64,000 bases of DNA from Diplosphaera chodatii. Taxonomy: Eukaryota; Chlorophyta; Trebouxiophyceae; Prasiolales; Stichococcaceae. The translations under genes were made by a program, and so were the position numbers. The stretch's first letter is position 1. Each line of letters opens with the position of its first letter. Below, piece after piece: positions 35,451 to 47,236 of this stretch. Under the pieces are notes generated by a model, which saw nothing but the letters and a program-made list of their open reading frames with translations, was not told the DNA's origin and searched no databases. The DNA lies in assembly GCA_032358165.1 (NCBI GenBank), contig JAALGY010000012.1, forward strand, positions 2,294,001-2,358,000, given 5' to 3'.

Positions 35451-36800
35451 TCAGGAGCTATGCTGCAAGGCCTCGAGCAGGCTGCGCAGCAAGTCGTTCG
35501 GTACGAACTCCGCAGCAATTTCTTCCTTGGTCGTTGGCGATACAGTGCCATGCTCTGCCACCCATTCCGCAAGCGCCGCTCGCTCATAGGAGATCCCTTC
35601 AGAAGCTGTCACTGGGTCCTTCATCTTGGCCTGCAGTGCTCAAGTGCTGAAGATATCGCGACACAAACAACCCAATGGCCGGCCAGGATCACTTGTATTC
35701 ACTTCCGACAGCACTCGTCAGCGCACCTTGGTCAGGGGGCACAACTGCCAGCTGTCAGCCACATCGCTGCCGCTCTGCGGCGGCGCTTCTGCGCCAGCGC
35801 CAGCCTGTGGGTCGGGTAAAGGCTGCGCAACGTGCTGGGGCCCGCCTTCAGCAGCTGCATCCTTGACGACCGGCTGCTCAGCAGCGGCTGTGCTTGGTGC
35901 GCAGCTGCTGGTCAAGGGTGCAGCCTGCTGCAGGGCGGCGGCCGGCAGCGATGGATGCTCTGCTGCCTTGTTTCGAGGACTCTTGTGTGCCTGCTTGGCA
36001 CCCGCTGCTTTCTGATCCTACAGATCGAGGACAAAGCATTTAATAAGACCTCCTGCAATGATCAACAGTGTGCATACTCTGGTAGACTATGGTTGCAACT
36101 GCCTCACTGGTCATCATCGATGACTGACACATGAGCACAGACAATGCACCATCACCAGTTGCGCCATCTGGTCCCCTGCTGCTGCCGCGGCCTGCTGCTG
36201 CATGTTAGAGGAAGGCTGTGCCGGATGTGCTGACGGCATCGTAGCCTGTCCCGCTGCCAGAGCTGCTGCACCAGTGCCACCTTGCGCCGCAGCTGCGGCT
36301 GCTGGGCCCCTGCTTGTTATGGCTCGCCGCCTTTGGAACAGCTGGCCCATCTCCTTGCCAAAAGTCGATGAAGCAGCCGGCCGCGTGGATGTTATTGCAA
36401 GGTCCACCGCCGTCAGAGCTGTGTGAAGCTGCTCTGCCAGTGCCTTCGGCAGGCTGCACGGCCAAGATGGTAGCATGGTAATGACAGGTGAGTACGCTGT
36501 CCACCACCAGAAGCAGCCAAAACACTCGTCCTCCCCACTCACTCGGTGACTTGTCTGTGTGACACACAATTGCACGATTTTGTTGCAATCTCACCGTGTG
36601 TGGAGCTCAGCGATCTTCAGGCGCACATCCTCCAACTCTAGCACTGCCTTACGCGCTGGCACGCCGTAAATGAGCTCAGCACCGGTTGTCGCATATGCAC
36701 AGGCGCCGTAGGTGTAAAGTGTTATCGCGCACATGGCGGAGCAGAGAGACTCACAGCACTTCACAATTTCAAACACCTTCATAGGAGAAGATCATCAGGT
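35121..36800. repeat. Segmental duplication, copy in gene C and its 3' flank
   Basis: From about 35121 through the 3' flank, U-box exon and linker exons of gene C, the sequence closely matches 40841-42536 in and behind gene D, including introns and intergenic DNA. Identity falls off further 5' in the genes, so this is either the most recent duplication or a gene-conversion tract. Boundaries are approximate. Confidence 0.65.
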
Positions 36801-39800
36801 CGGCAGTGCAGTGTGGCGGTCAAGCTCAGCTTTGAATGGATTGCATGCTTTGGCTACTGGTTTGTGGCTAGGGCATCTGCCCCGGCCCTCATGTTCACTT
36901 GCTTGCCTCGGCACTGCTCTTGGGTCTGGCCGCCAACTCAGCCGCGAAAGGAATATGGTCCTTCAGCACTTCGACGACCTGTTGGTCCATGTATATTTCT
37001 TGGCTGCACAGGTAAACAATGTGATTGTTGACACCTTCACCACCAACTTCTGTCGGAAGGACTGTTCAATGACCTCAGGTGGCACAACATCCTCCACTCA
37101 CCAGTTGGGGGCAAATGACCGCAGGAAGGCGCCCAGCTCAGTCAGACCCCTCACAGTTGTTGCGATCATAGAAGGGTTGCCCGGTGGCACTGAACACTCC
37201 TTTGCTGCACGTGCTTCCCACGTGCAGGCACAAAACTGTACCCCCGAGTTCAGCGCCCACAGGAAGACTTTCGCCAGTATGGGTCGCCCCAGTCTCTGCA
37301 CGATAGTCGGCATCTGATCATGAGGGCTGCAGTGCAGCGACATCAGGCGTTGCTGTACACACATGTCACAGCATCACAAATCAATCAACGCCAGTGGCAA
37401 TCAAGCTACCTTCAGCAGCACTGGCACACGCGAGATGCACAGATTCATATCAGCCAGCTGCCAGCAGCCACGCATCAGCAGCATGTCTTCTTGTTTTCCT
37501 AAATTTGCAGACAGAGTGCGCACTGCGGCATGCCGATCGTCTAGGTGCTGGTACTTGGTAGCCAGCAACGCGTGCAGATGCAGGGTGCAACATGTGGCGC
37601 ACTTGGCAGCGTACCAGTTCTGGTCTTGGGCGTGGCAAAGCCACAGGGGGGAATCTGAGCACATGCAACCACGATGCTGATGGTGACATCGTTTGGGATG
37701 AGCACCAGTGCTCTTTGCACCACTGAGACATTGCCATCCGACAGCAGCTGCTTCACGGTTCTCCATGTCAGCTGGATGGCCTACAGCATAGGCACTATAG
37801 CATATCAGTGGGTGCGCTCTGTATCAGAGGCTGGACTCTTGTTGGAGAGGCAGCGAACCACATCAGCCACATGGAATGGGCTGGCAGTCTGTCAGCTGTC
37901 TCGGCAATGGTGACCAAGACCGGAGGCATCGGCGGACAGACCTTGGCAATGGCCTCACTGACATCGTCAAAGATGGAGATGCGAGGAAACCTGGGCCCTG
38001 TCGATGCTTCCGACTCCGCGACGTGCACAACATATTCTGATGCGCAGTCCAGCCGCACCTCCGTGTTGCTTAGCCACTGCACAAGATGTGCCGTCTGACA
38101 TGTTACAACATACCAACGTGCTGGCTTTGCCCTCGGATTATGTGCATGGCAATGATTCAATATGGCAAATGCGCTTTGGATTACCTTAGCACAGAGCTGC
38201 AGTGTCACAGCAGCAGCCTGCCATGCGGGCAGCAGCGCACGGTGAACCAACAGCTGCGCAGCAGATGTTGCGCCACATATTGCCTCCAGTGCTGCCTGTT
38301 GCCGCAGATCATGATTCGTGGAACAGAACATGGAAGGAGAACCCCACACAGGCAAATCAATCATGCTGATGACATTAACAGACGTCATGCATGTGCACAG
38401 ACATTGTGACACATGTGTACCATGTATGTCATACAGTAGAAGGCCCGCCACCGAAGCATCGCCTTGTCTGTGTGCTGCGCCCGAGGCTGCAGTGCGTCTG
38501 CAAAGCCGGCAACTATTGCAGATATCGCGGCACCCTTCACACGCATGTTGGCTGCAGGGGCCACGGCCATCAGCAGCGGCCTGCTTTCTGACAGGATGCT
38601 CTGCAACATGTGAACATGTGATATGGATCGTTCAATGTTTTGACACATTCACCACCTGCATATTCGGTCATGAATACTGCATTCTGGCAAGGGTTCATCG
38701 TACCGCGTACTCGTACGAATATGGAGCTGCAACCTCTGTGTTGAACTTGGCAGCCTTACTGACGATACGGACGATCTTGTCAGCAACATCCTGCAGGGCC
38801 CACAACATGTGCAAGTCGGCGATCATGCAGACTGCATCTCTGTAGACACCCTTGCATGATAGCAGTGATCGTGCACTGCAGTCAGGCACCCAGGTTGAAG
38901 TAACTTGCCGCTGGCACTGGATGGCTGCTGCCCTGCCTGACGCGGCGCTGTATAAGCACCCTGACACCGTTGAGTAGGTCAACTCGGGCACGGCATAGGA
39001 ATGACAGGATATAAAGATCTTCAGACGCCTGCAGGTTGGAGGACGGTGTTGGTCAGCCTGTGATCTGACGATGCAGTGTGCTGGATGAAGTACATCGCAT
39101 AACAGGTTGCACTGCAGACGATCACTGCGCTACATTGCCATCCTCACATCAGCCGGTATCACCAGGTTGCACCCCTGCAGCCTAATCGGGGCTGTGACTG
39201 TACTCAGCAACTGCATCTCATCTTCCATCAATGCCTGAACATGCACAGCGAGCTGCACGATGGCCCGCAGGTACTCATCGCTGTGTAGCATATCTGCATC
39301 AGCCTGCATGGACGGTGTACCAAGGGTTGACTGTTCATCCCACCACATGCTGAGGAAGGCATGCAAAGCAAGTCGATGGTAACACATGTCAGATTTCCTG
39401 TGGCCATACAGCCGCGCTGCTGGGCCCTCCAACTGACACCCAACAGCCTTGCACGGTCACACATCCATGTGAGCAAACCGTGCAGCACCTGCGTCAGGCT
39501 GTGCGGCTGGGTTTCCAGCAGCGAGATGTGCGCCAATGCGAGGGATGTGCAGCTGTCTAGCAGCAAGGTGTTGAGGCGGGGCCGCGAAGGCAGCGCCGCG
39601 CCAGCATGCAGCAGGTGCAGAGCGCCTGGCAAGGTGTGTGGTGCTATGCCCCTGCACAGTCACAATCAAGCCATACTGATGAGCAGGAGACTGGGGTGCC
39701 AGCTCAACGCGCAGGCAACTACAGGTTTGCAGCACATCAACACTTGATAGGGCCTACTCATGAAGCAAGCATGACACGGAAGCTGCGCTGTAAGCACACT

Positions 39801-40611
39801 GACAGTGAGGCCATCTCTCAAGAACTGACCTGCAAACACTGGCCAGGTTCTGCGCGAGAAGTGCCATGGTGGCGAGCACACGCCCCACTGCATGTGGAAA
39901 CGCCTCATCCACGCGCACCAGTAAGCCGGGGCGCCGCATAGCATTGCCCATGTCAATCATGTTGATCAACAGGAGTCGGCGTGGGATGTGGAACTCTTGC
40001 GCCAGCTGCACATGCAGAAGTGGAAGGTCGCACATGATGAATACTGAGGATGCACGGATAAATGTCGAGTGTTTGGAGGTACATGACTAGCAGGCACAAT
40101 ATCCAGACAGGCTCACTGCTGTGCCGCGTGCACAAAGTGCGGCCAACCCCGCAAAGGCGGCGACGGCCAATTCCAGGGGTGCATACAATGCTTCCTTCCA
40201 GCAGTGCGAGAACACATCACAGAACTCCAAGGCTTCAGTGTTGCCCAAATTTCGTTCACGCCTGCAGATATGGCCAGATCTTGCTGGCATCAGGCTTCGG
40301 TTGGTTCCCAAGCTGCCAAACACGCTTGCAGTCAACTCACAGCACTCCTCCGAGTGAGTCACCCGCATCTCGATGGGTCCGTTAGCCAAACCAGCACACA
40401 CATACGTAAGTCCGCGGAACCGGTGTGCGTGGGCAACCAAGTCCTGCACCTCATGTTCAGCCCCATGCGCCGGATGCGCGCACCTGATGTGGGCGTACAC
40501 CGTGTCCAGGAAGATCTGCCAGGCGGGCTGAGACCCCTCGCTGATGCGATCCGAAGCCCGTGCCACCTCTGCCGGGGTGAGCCGCTCTATGCTTGACAAG
40601 CTGACTGACAT
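35451..40611 (-). CDS. Large U-box protein C of the four-gene array
   Basis: About 18 exons and 1,000 residues. Mapped exons include 40484-40611 (MSVSLSSIERLTPAEVARAS), 40117-40261 (ALEFCDVFSHCWKEALYAPL), 39830-40005 (MGNAMRRPGLLVRVDEAFPH), about 39448-39655, 39148-39303 (QLAVHVQALMEDEMQLLSTV), about 38903-39030, and the final exon ending at 35451. The U-box has LCPLTK at the end of one exon and MKDPVTASEGISYERAALAE, HGTVSPTTKEEI and PNDLLRSLLEAL in the last. The linker before it is Ala/Gln/Pro-rich (about 100 residues each over two exons). The rest is a helical region of unknown fold shared only with A, B and D in this window. Gene C is closest to D, nearly identical over the 3' third. No frame break was noticed. 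E3 activity is inferred from the U-box. Confidence 0.8.
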
Positions 40612-41205
40612 CGTTGCAACAACACCTGTACCGCACCGTTGCTAGCGCAGGCACATAGCGTGCCCTCGCAGACCCCTCAGTTACGTGCTTCCATTCTCGG
40701 CTGCCAACCGTGCTACGTAGCATTGCACACTGACGTTATTTGGGGGGCACGGATAAGTTTGCCTGATTATTCGGCGGGTCACGGCAGGGAAGCAGGGGCT
40801 CGTTGTTGGAAGCATCAGATCTCAGCTGGCTCGACAGAGCCCTACCTGACAGCTTCGAGGGTTCAAGTGTTGTGGCACTGAGTGTGCCCAGCAGATTATA
40901 AGCCTACGAGACCTTGCCTGAGATCTTGCCATAAATCATCAAGATATCCTCACGACATGACCACAATCATGGGCATCCGCTCGCCCAACACTTATTTACG
41001 TTTGCAAGCTGGCTTGGGAAACTCACGCATGTCCGTTGCATGGCCGCCTGTGAATTTGCACACACCTGCTGCCTTGCCTGTCGACCTACGGTTTGACGAC
41101 TATTGACCAGCCAGACATCAGCTCGTGCAATACGTATCCATGTTGGCACCTCAAGGTGCACCATCGAGCGTGCTCTGACCTGCTGCTGTGTATCAGCACG
41201 CACGC
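40612..41205. other. Intergenic region between U-box genes C and D
   Basis: It contains the conserved upstream element of gene C (40765-40815) and the 3' flank of gene D, which repeats the 3' flank of gene C. No coding exon recognised. Confidence 0.45.
40765..40815 (-). promoter_or_regulatory. Conserved upstream element, U-box gene C
   Basis: On the plus strand it reads GATTATTCGGCGGGTCACGG then CAGGGAAGCAGGGGCT, 150-200 bases before the ATG at 40611. It matches the D copy closely and the A and B copies in both halves. Confidence 0.6.
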
Positions 41206-42536
41206 TCAGGAGCTATGCTGCAAGGCCTCGAGCAGGCTGCGCAGCAAGTCGTTCGGTACAAACTCCGCAGCAATTTCTTCCTTGGTCGTTGGCGATACAG
41301 TGCCATGCTCTGCCACCCATTCCGCAAGCGCCGCTCGCTCATAGGAGATCCCGTCGGAGGCTGTCACTGGGTCCTTCATCTTGGCCTGCAGTGCGCAAGT
41401 GTTAATGATGTCGCGACCACAAACAGCCCAACGGCCGGCCAGGATCACCTGTATTCACTCCCGACAGCACTCGTCAGCGCACCTTGGTCAGGGGGCACAA
41501 GTGCCAGCTGTCAGCCACATCGCCGCCGCTCTGCGGCGGCGCTTCTGCCCTTGTGCCAGCCAGTGGGTCGGGTAAAGGCTGCGCAACGTGCTGGGGCCCG
41601 CCTTCAGCAGCTGCATCCTTGACGACCGGCTGCTCAGCAGCGGCTGTGCTTGGTGCGCAGCTGCTGGTCAAGGGTCCAGCCTGCTGCAGGGCGGCGGCCG
41701 GCAACGATGGATGCTCTGCTGTCTTGCTTCGAGGACTCTTGCGTGCCTGCTTGGCACCCGCTGCTTTCTGATCCTACAGATTGAGACAAAGCCTTTCCTG
41801 TGATTTGTTGCAACTATCAACAGTGTGCGTACTCTGGTAGACCTTGGTTGCAACTGCCTCACTGGTCATCTATGACTGACACATGAGCACAGACACTGCA
41901 CCATCACCAGTTGCGCCATCTGGTCCCCTGCTGCTGCCGCGGCCTGCTGCTGCGTGGTAGAGGAAGGCTGTGCCGGATGTGCTGACGGCGTCGTAGCCTG
42001 TCCCGCTGCCAGAGCTGCTGCACCAGTGCCACCTTGCACCGCAGCTGCCGCTGCTGGGCCCCTGCTTGTTATGGCTCGCCGCCTTTGGAACAGCTGGTCC
42101 ATCTCCTTGCCAAAAGCCGATGAAGCAGCCGGCCGTGTGGATGTTATCGCAAGGTCCACCGCCGTCAGAGCTGTGTGAAGCTGCTCTGCCAGCGCCTTCG
42201 GCAGGCTGCACGGCCAAGATGGTAGCATGGTAATGACAGGTGAGTACGCTGTCCACCACCAGAGGCAGCCAAAACTTCTTCCTGCCCACTCACTTGGTGA
42301 CTTGTCTGTGTGACATACATTTGCACGAGTTTGCTGCAATCTCACCGTGTGTGGAGCTCAGCGATCTTCAGGCGCGCATCCTCCAGCTCCAGCACCGCTT
42401 CGCGGGCTGACGCGCCGTGGACCAGCTCGGCGCCGCTGCTGGCACGCGGGCAGGGACCGTAGCTGCACCGTGCCACCGCGCACAGGGCGGAGCACAGGCT
42501 CTTGCAACAGTCCACAGCCTCTTGCACCTCCAGCAA
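40841..42536. repeat. Segmental duplication, copy in gene D and its 3' flank
   Basis: Partner of 35121-36800. Similarity covers the intergenic flank, the U-box exon, both linker exons and the introns between them, with small insertions and deletions. Boundaries are approximate. Confidence 0.65.
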
Positions 42537-45500
42537 CGAACACGCAGACCTTCAGGCCGTGCAAATCAGTACATCTGTCTCCTGCATGAAGCGACTGCCA
42601 GCTGGAGGGAGGAGCAATCTCTCGGTCATGAGTGATTGGCTAGTGTCTGCATTCAGGCTGTCACCTTGGCATTGTTCTTGGGTTCGGCTGCCAACTTTGC
42701 TGCAAGAGGCACCGCGTCCTTCAGCACCACAACAATCTGGAGGTCCATGTACATCTTCGGCCTGTGCACAGCAGCGTGCAACGCCTTCAAGGTACTGCCA
42801 CGTCTTGAGATAGGCTCGATAGGTGCCGACTGGCAAGCTCAGGTCACAGAGCGGCCAGCCCTCACCAGTTGGGGGCACACGACCGCCAGATGGCGCCCAG
42901 CTCTGTCAACCCTTGCAGGGTGGTGTCAAGCAGAGATGGAAATCCTGGCGGCACAGAACACCTGAGGACTGCATCTGCTTCCTCCATGCAGGCAGCAAAC
43001 TGGTAGCCTGAGCGCACTGTCCACAGGAAGGCATTTTCCGATGTTGGTCGCCCCATTCTCTGCAGCCACCCGAATGTCAGTATCAGACCGGCAGGATGCC
43101 GATTTATGCAGCTTTGCCACCGGCCTTGCACCTGAGCCACTGAGGCAAAACCTAATGGGGTACTCATGCATGACACCTTCAGCATCATTGGCACTCGTGA
43201 GATGCAGAGGTTCATGTCAGCCAACTGCCAGTAGCCGCGCATCAGCAGCATGTCACCCTGATTGCCTGCGAGTCAACAAGCGCCATCAACTGGCATGCTT
43301 GCCCAGCGCTTGGACGGCTTCTACTTGCACTGGTAAAAGCACGGTGCTATTTGCACACAAAAGCACGGCTGCAAGAGGCCGCGAGGGGTGCAGCGTACCG
43401 GTGCGGGTCTTTGGGGTGGCGAATGCGCAGAGGGGGAGTTGAGCAGCCGCGAACACGATGCTGATGATGACATCGTTTGGGATGAGCCCTAGTGCTCTTC
43501 GCACCACTGAGACGTTGCCATCAGACAGCAGCTGCTTCACGGTTCTCCACGTCAGTTGGATGGCCTACAGCATAGGCAATGTAGCATGTCAGTCGGTGCG
43601 CTCTGCGTCAGTCGCTGAACTCCTGTTGGACAGGGCAGCGAACCACATCAGCCGCATGGAATGGGCTGGCTTTCTGCCAGCTGCTCGATGACGGTGACCA
43701 AGACCGGAGGCGGCATCAGCTGACAGACCTTGGCAATGGCCTCACTGACATCGTCAAAGATGGAGACGCGAGGAAACCTGGGCCCTGTTGATGCTTCTGA
43801 CTCCATGACGTGCACAACATGTTCTGTTGCGCAGCTCAGCCGCACCTCCCTGTTGTTCAGCCACTGCATTTGACATGTCACGACTGTTGGCTTTGCCCTC
43901 GGATTATGTGCATGGCCATGGTTCAACATGGTGAATGCGCTTGCACTACCTTAACACAAAGCTGCAGTGTCACAGCGGCAGCCTGCCATGTGGGCTGCAG
44001 CGCAGCGTGAACCATCAGCTGCGCAGCAGATGTTGCGCCACATATTGCCTCCAGCGCAGCCTGTTGTCGCAGATGGTGAGTCATGGAGCAGAACATGAGA
44101 GGGAGGCCCACACATGCGCATCCATCCTGCTGATAACCATAGCAGACGTCATGCATGTGCACACTGTGGCAGACACTTGTGAAACGTGTGTACCATATAT
44201 GCCATAGAGTAGAACGCCCGCCATGGAAGCATCTCTTCGTCTGTGTGCTTTGCACCAGGCTGCAGTGCGTCTGCAAAGCCGGCAACTATTGCAGATATCG
44301 CGGCACCCTTCACACACATGCTGGCTGCAGGGGCCACGTCCATCAGCAGCGGCCTGCTATCTGACAGAATGCTCTGCAACATGTCAACATGCGACATGGA
44401 TCCTTCAGTGGCGCAATTGTTTGACACATTCACCATCTGCATGTCCAGTCGTGAACACTGCAATTTGGCAAGGGTGTATCGCACCGAGTACTCGTACGAG
44501 TATGGAGGTGCAACCTCTGTATCGAACTTGGCAGCCTTACTGACGATACGGACGATCTTGTCAGCAACATCCTGCAGGGCCCACAACATGTGCAAGTCGG
44601 CGATCATGCAGACTGCAGCTCCGTAGACACCGGCATGACAATAGGAATAATCCAATGCAGTCAGGCATCCAGGCTGAGCTAACTTGCCGCTGGCACTGGA
44701 CGGCTGTTGCCCTGCTTGATGCGGCGCTGCACAAGCGTCCTGACACCGTTGATCAGGTCGACTCGGGCACAGCAGAGGAATGACAGGATGTAAAGATCGT
44801 CAGACGCCTGCAGGTTGGAGGAATGGTGTTGGTCGGTGTGTGAGTGAATCATGCACAGTGCCACTTGGACTACATTGCTCGTACAACAGCGAAGTTGCAG
44901 TGCAGGTTATCACTGCGCTACGTTGCCATGCTTACATCAGCCGGTATCTCCAGACTGCATCCTTGCAGCTTGATCGGTGTTGTGACTGTACTCAGCAACT
45001 GCATCTCATCTTCCATCAGTGCCTGAACATGAACAGCAAACTGCACGATGGCCCGCAGGTAGTCATCGCTGTGTAGCATATCTACATCAGCCTGCATGGA
45101 CGGTGTACCGAGGGTTGATGGTTCTTCCGACCAGATGCCAAGCATGGCATGCAGGGTGACACACATCAGAACCCCTATGGCCATGCAGCCGTGCTGCTGG
45201 GCCTACCAACTGACACTTCACAGCCTTGCACGATCACACATATGTGTCAGCAATCCATGAAGCACCTGCGTCAGGCATTGCGGCAGGGTTTCCGGCAGCG
45301 AGATGTGCGCCAAAGCAAGGGATGTGCAGCTGTCTGTCAGCAAGGTGTTGAGGCGGGGATGTGACGGCAGCGCTGCGCCAACATGCAGAAGCTGGAGGGA
45401 GCCTGGCAAGGTGTATGGTGCAATGCCCCTGCTGCACAATCACCATCGACTCATATTGATGAACGGGAGTTCGGAGAATCTCGTTTTGCCAGCTCAATGC

Positions 45501-46389
45501 GCAGGCAACTCAGGATAGCAACACACCAGCAATTGACAAAGCCACTGAAGACATGGATTCAGCGCTACACAGAAGCTGTGCTGCAAGCACAAGCATATTG
45601 CCGGCATGACGAGGCCATCTTTCAGGAACTGACCTGCAGCCACTGGCCTGCTTCTGCACGAGAAGTGCCATGGTGGCGAGCACATGCCCCACAGCATGTG
45701 GAAACGTCTCATCCACACGCAGCAGTAGGCCGGGGCGCCGCATAGCATTGCCCATGTCATCCATGTTGATTAGCAAACTGTGGCGTGGGATGTGGAACTC
45801 TTGTGCCAGCTGCACATGCGGAAGTGGAAGGTCGCACATGATGAATACTGAGGATGCACGGATAAATGTCGAGTGTTTGGAGGTACATGACTAGCAAACA
45901 CAATGTCTAAACAGGCTCACTGCTGTGCCGCGTGCACAAAGTGCGCCCAGCCCAGCAAGGGCGGCGACGGCCAGTTCCAGGGGTGCACAGGATGCTTCCT
46001 TCAGGCCGTGCGAGAAAACATCGAAGAACTCCAGCGCTTCGGTGGTGCTCAAGTTTCGTCTACGCCTGCATATATGGTCAGGTCTAGCATCAGGCTTCGG
46101 CAGTTGGTTTCCAAGCTGCCAAGCACACTTGCAGTGTCAACTCACAGCACTCCTCATCACCCGCATCTAAATGGGTTCGTTAGCCAAACCAGCACACACA
46201 GGTGTCGGGAGAACCGGTCAACTCCTGCATCTGATGTTCAGCCTCATGCGCGCACCTGATGTGAGCGTACACCGTGTCCAGGAAGATCTGCCAGGCGGGC
46301 TGAGACCGCGCGCTGATGCGCTTCAAAGCCCATGCCACCTCTGCCGGGGTGAGCCTTTCGGTGCTTGACAAGCTGACTGATGACGACAT
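41206..46389 (-). CDS. Large U-box protein D of the four-gene array
   Basis: This is the most upstream gene of the array in transcription order. Exon 1 starts at ATG 46389 (MSSSVSLSSTERLTPAEVAW) and ends at an AG/GTGCGC donor. Exon 2 (about 45920-46065) joins in phase (LEFFDVFSHGLKEASCAPLE). Later blocks repeat the family pattern: AMRRPGLLLRVDETFPH, QFAVHVQALMEDEMQLLSTV, SILSDSRPLLMDVAPAAS, RQQAALEAICGATSAAQL, FDDVSEAIAKV. The last exon ends at 41206 with the U-box (MKDPVTASDGISYERAALAE, HGTVSPTTKEEI, PNDLLRSLLEAL). About 1,000 residues. Intron positions and phases agree with gene C wherever checked. No recognised domain other than the U-box. The protein could be a ubiquitin ligase with a helical substrate-binding part; this is inference. 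Confidence 0.8.
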
Positions 46390-47236
46390 CGCTGCGACAA
46401 TTCCTGTACTGCACCGTTGCTGTTGCAGGCGCATGGCATGCCCTTGCAGACCCCTCAGTGCCGTGCTTCCTTCCTGGGCTGCCAACGGTACATACCATGC
46501 ACACCTGAAGTCTCTCGACAGAGGCTCAGTCAAGTTTTGCCTAATTATTCGGCGGGTCCACGGCAGGGAAGCAATGGCTCGGTGTTCATTGGAAGCATCA
46601 GATCTCAACTGGCCATGGCTTGACAGTTCCCTGCATGTTCCTCTCAGGCTTGACTGATAATGCTGGATGGAAGCTTGTACGAGAAGCATGCTGAATGTAG
46701 CGCTGAGCCTTTTCCTGAGCATGACTGCAGCCTGCGCAGGATCAGCGTTCCAAAGTGGATGCACAACAAGTTGCATTGGGAATACAGCCGCCAGCAGTCG
46801 CTACAAGTGTTGCGCCGGTGCTTCCCAGCGACCAGGCTAGCTACAACATCTTCTTTGAACGTGAAATCTTTTGACCAGGTGCGGGTCCACACGTCTATGC
46901 TGGTGATGAGCTTGGGTGCAGAGGTGCTGTATACTGCAAGCAAGACTGACGACGGGTCGGGCGGCAGCAAGATGGTGGCCAGGCACCGGCCATGCACCAT
47001 TATGTGTAATTCTAAGCAGCCAGACTGATGACGGATTCAATCGATGAACAAAGCATCGAAGCAGGCCCCTGACGCTTCAGAATGTCCAACCGAAACATCA
47101 GTGGTAAATACATGATGCCAGCAAGCGGTGCAACTAACAGCGGCTGGGTAGGTCGGTGCAGGGCCTCCGGCCTCGCCAGAGCGAGCTGCGGGGTTACTCA
47201 GCCCATTCTCTGAGGTTATCTTGACTGGTGCGTGCA
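46390..47236. other. Intergenic region between U-box gene D and LHT2
   Basis: It holds the conserved upstream element of gene D (46542-46596) and the 3' flank of permease 2. Open frames of about 120 codons occur on both strands at 46644-47028 but overlap each other, lack homology I recognise and do not splice to neighbours, so no gene is called. Confidence 0.4.
46542..46596 (-). promoter_or_regulatory. Conserved upstream element, U-box gene D
   Basis: On the plus strand it reads TAATTATTCGGCGGGTCCAC, then GGCAGGGAAGCAATGGCT and GGAAGCATCA, about 150-205 bases before the ATG at 46389. It is nearly identical in sequence and spacing to the copy before gene C. Confidence 0.6.

Noticed and set aside
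46644..47028. Overlapping ~120-codon open frames on both strands between U-box gene D and LHT2
   Set aside because: No homology, no splice partners, and equal openness on both strands points to chance.
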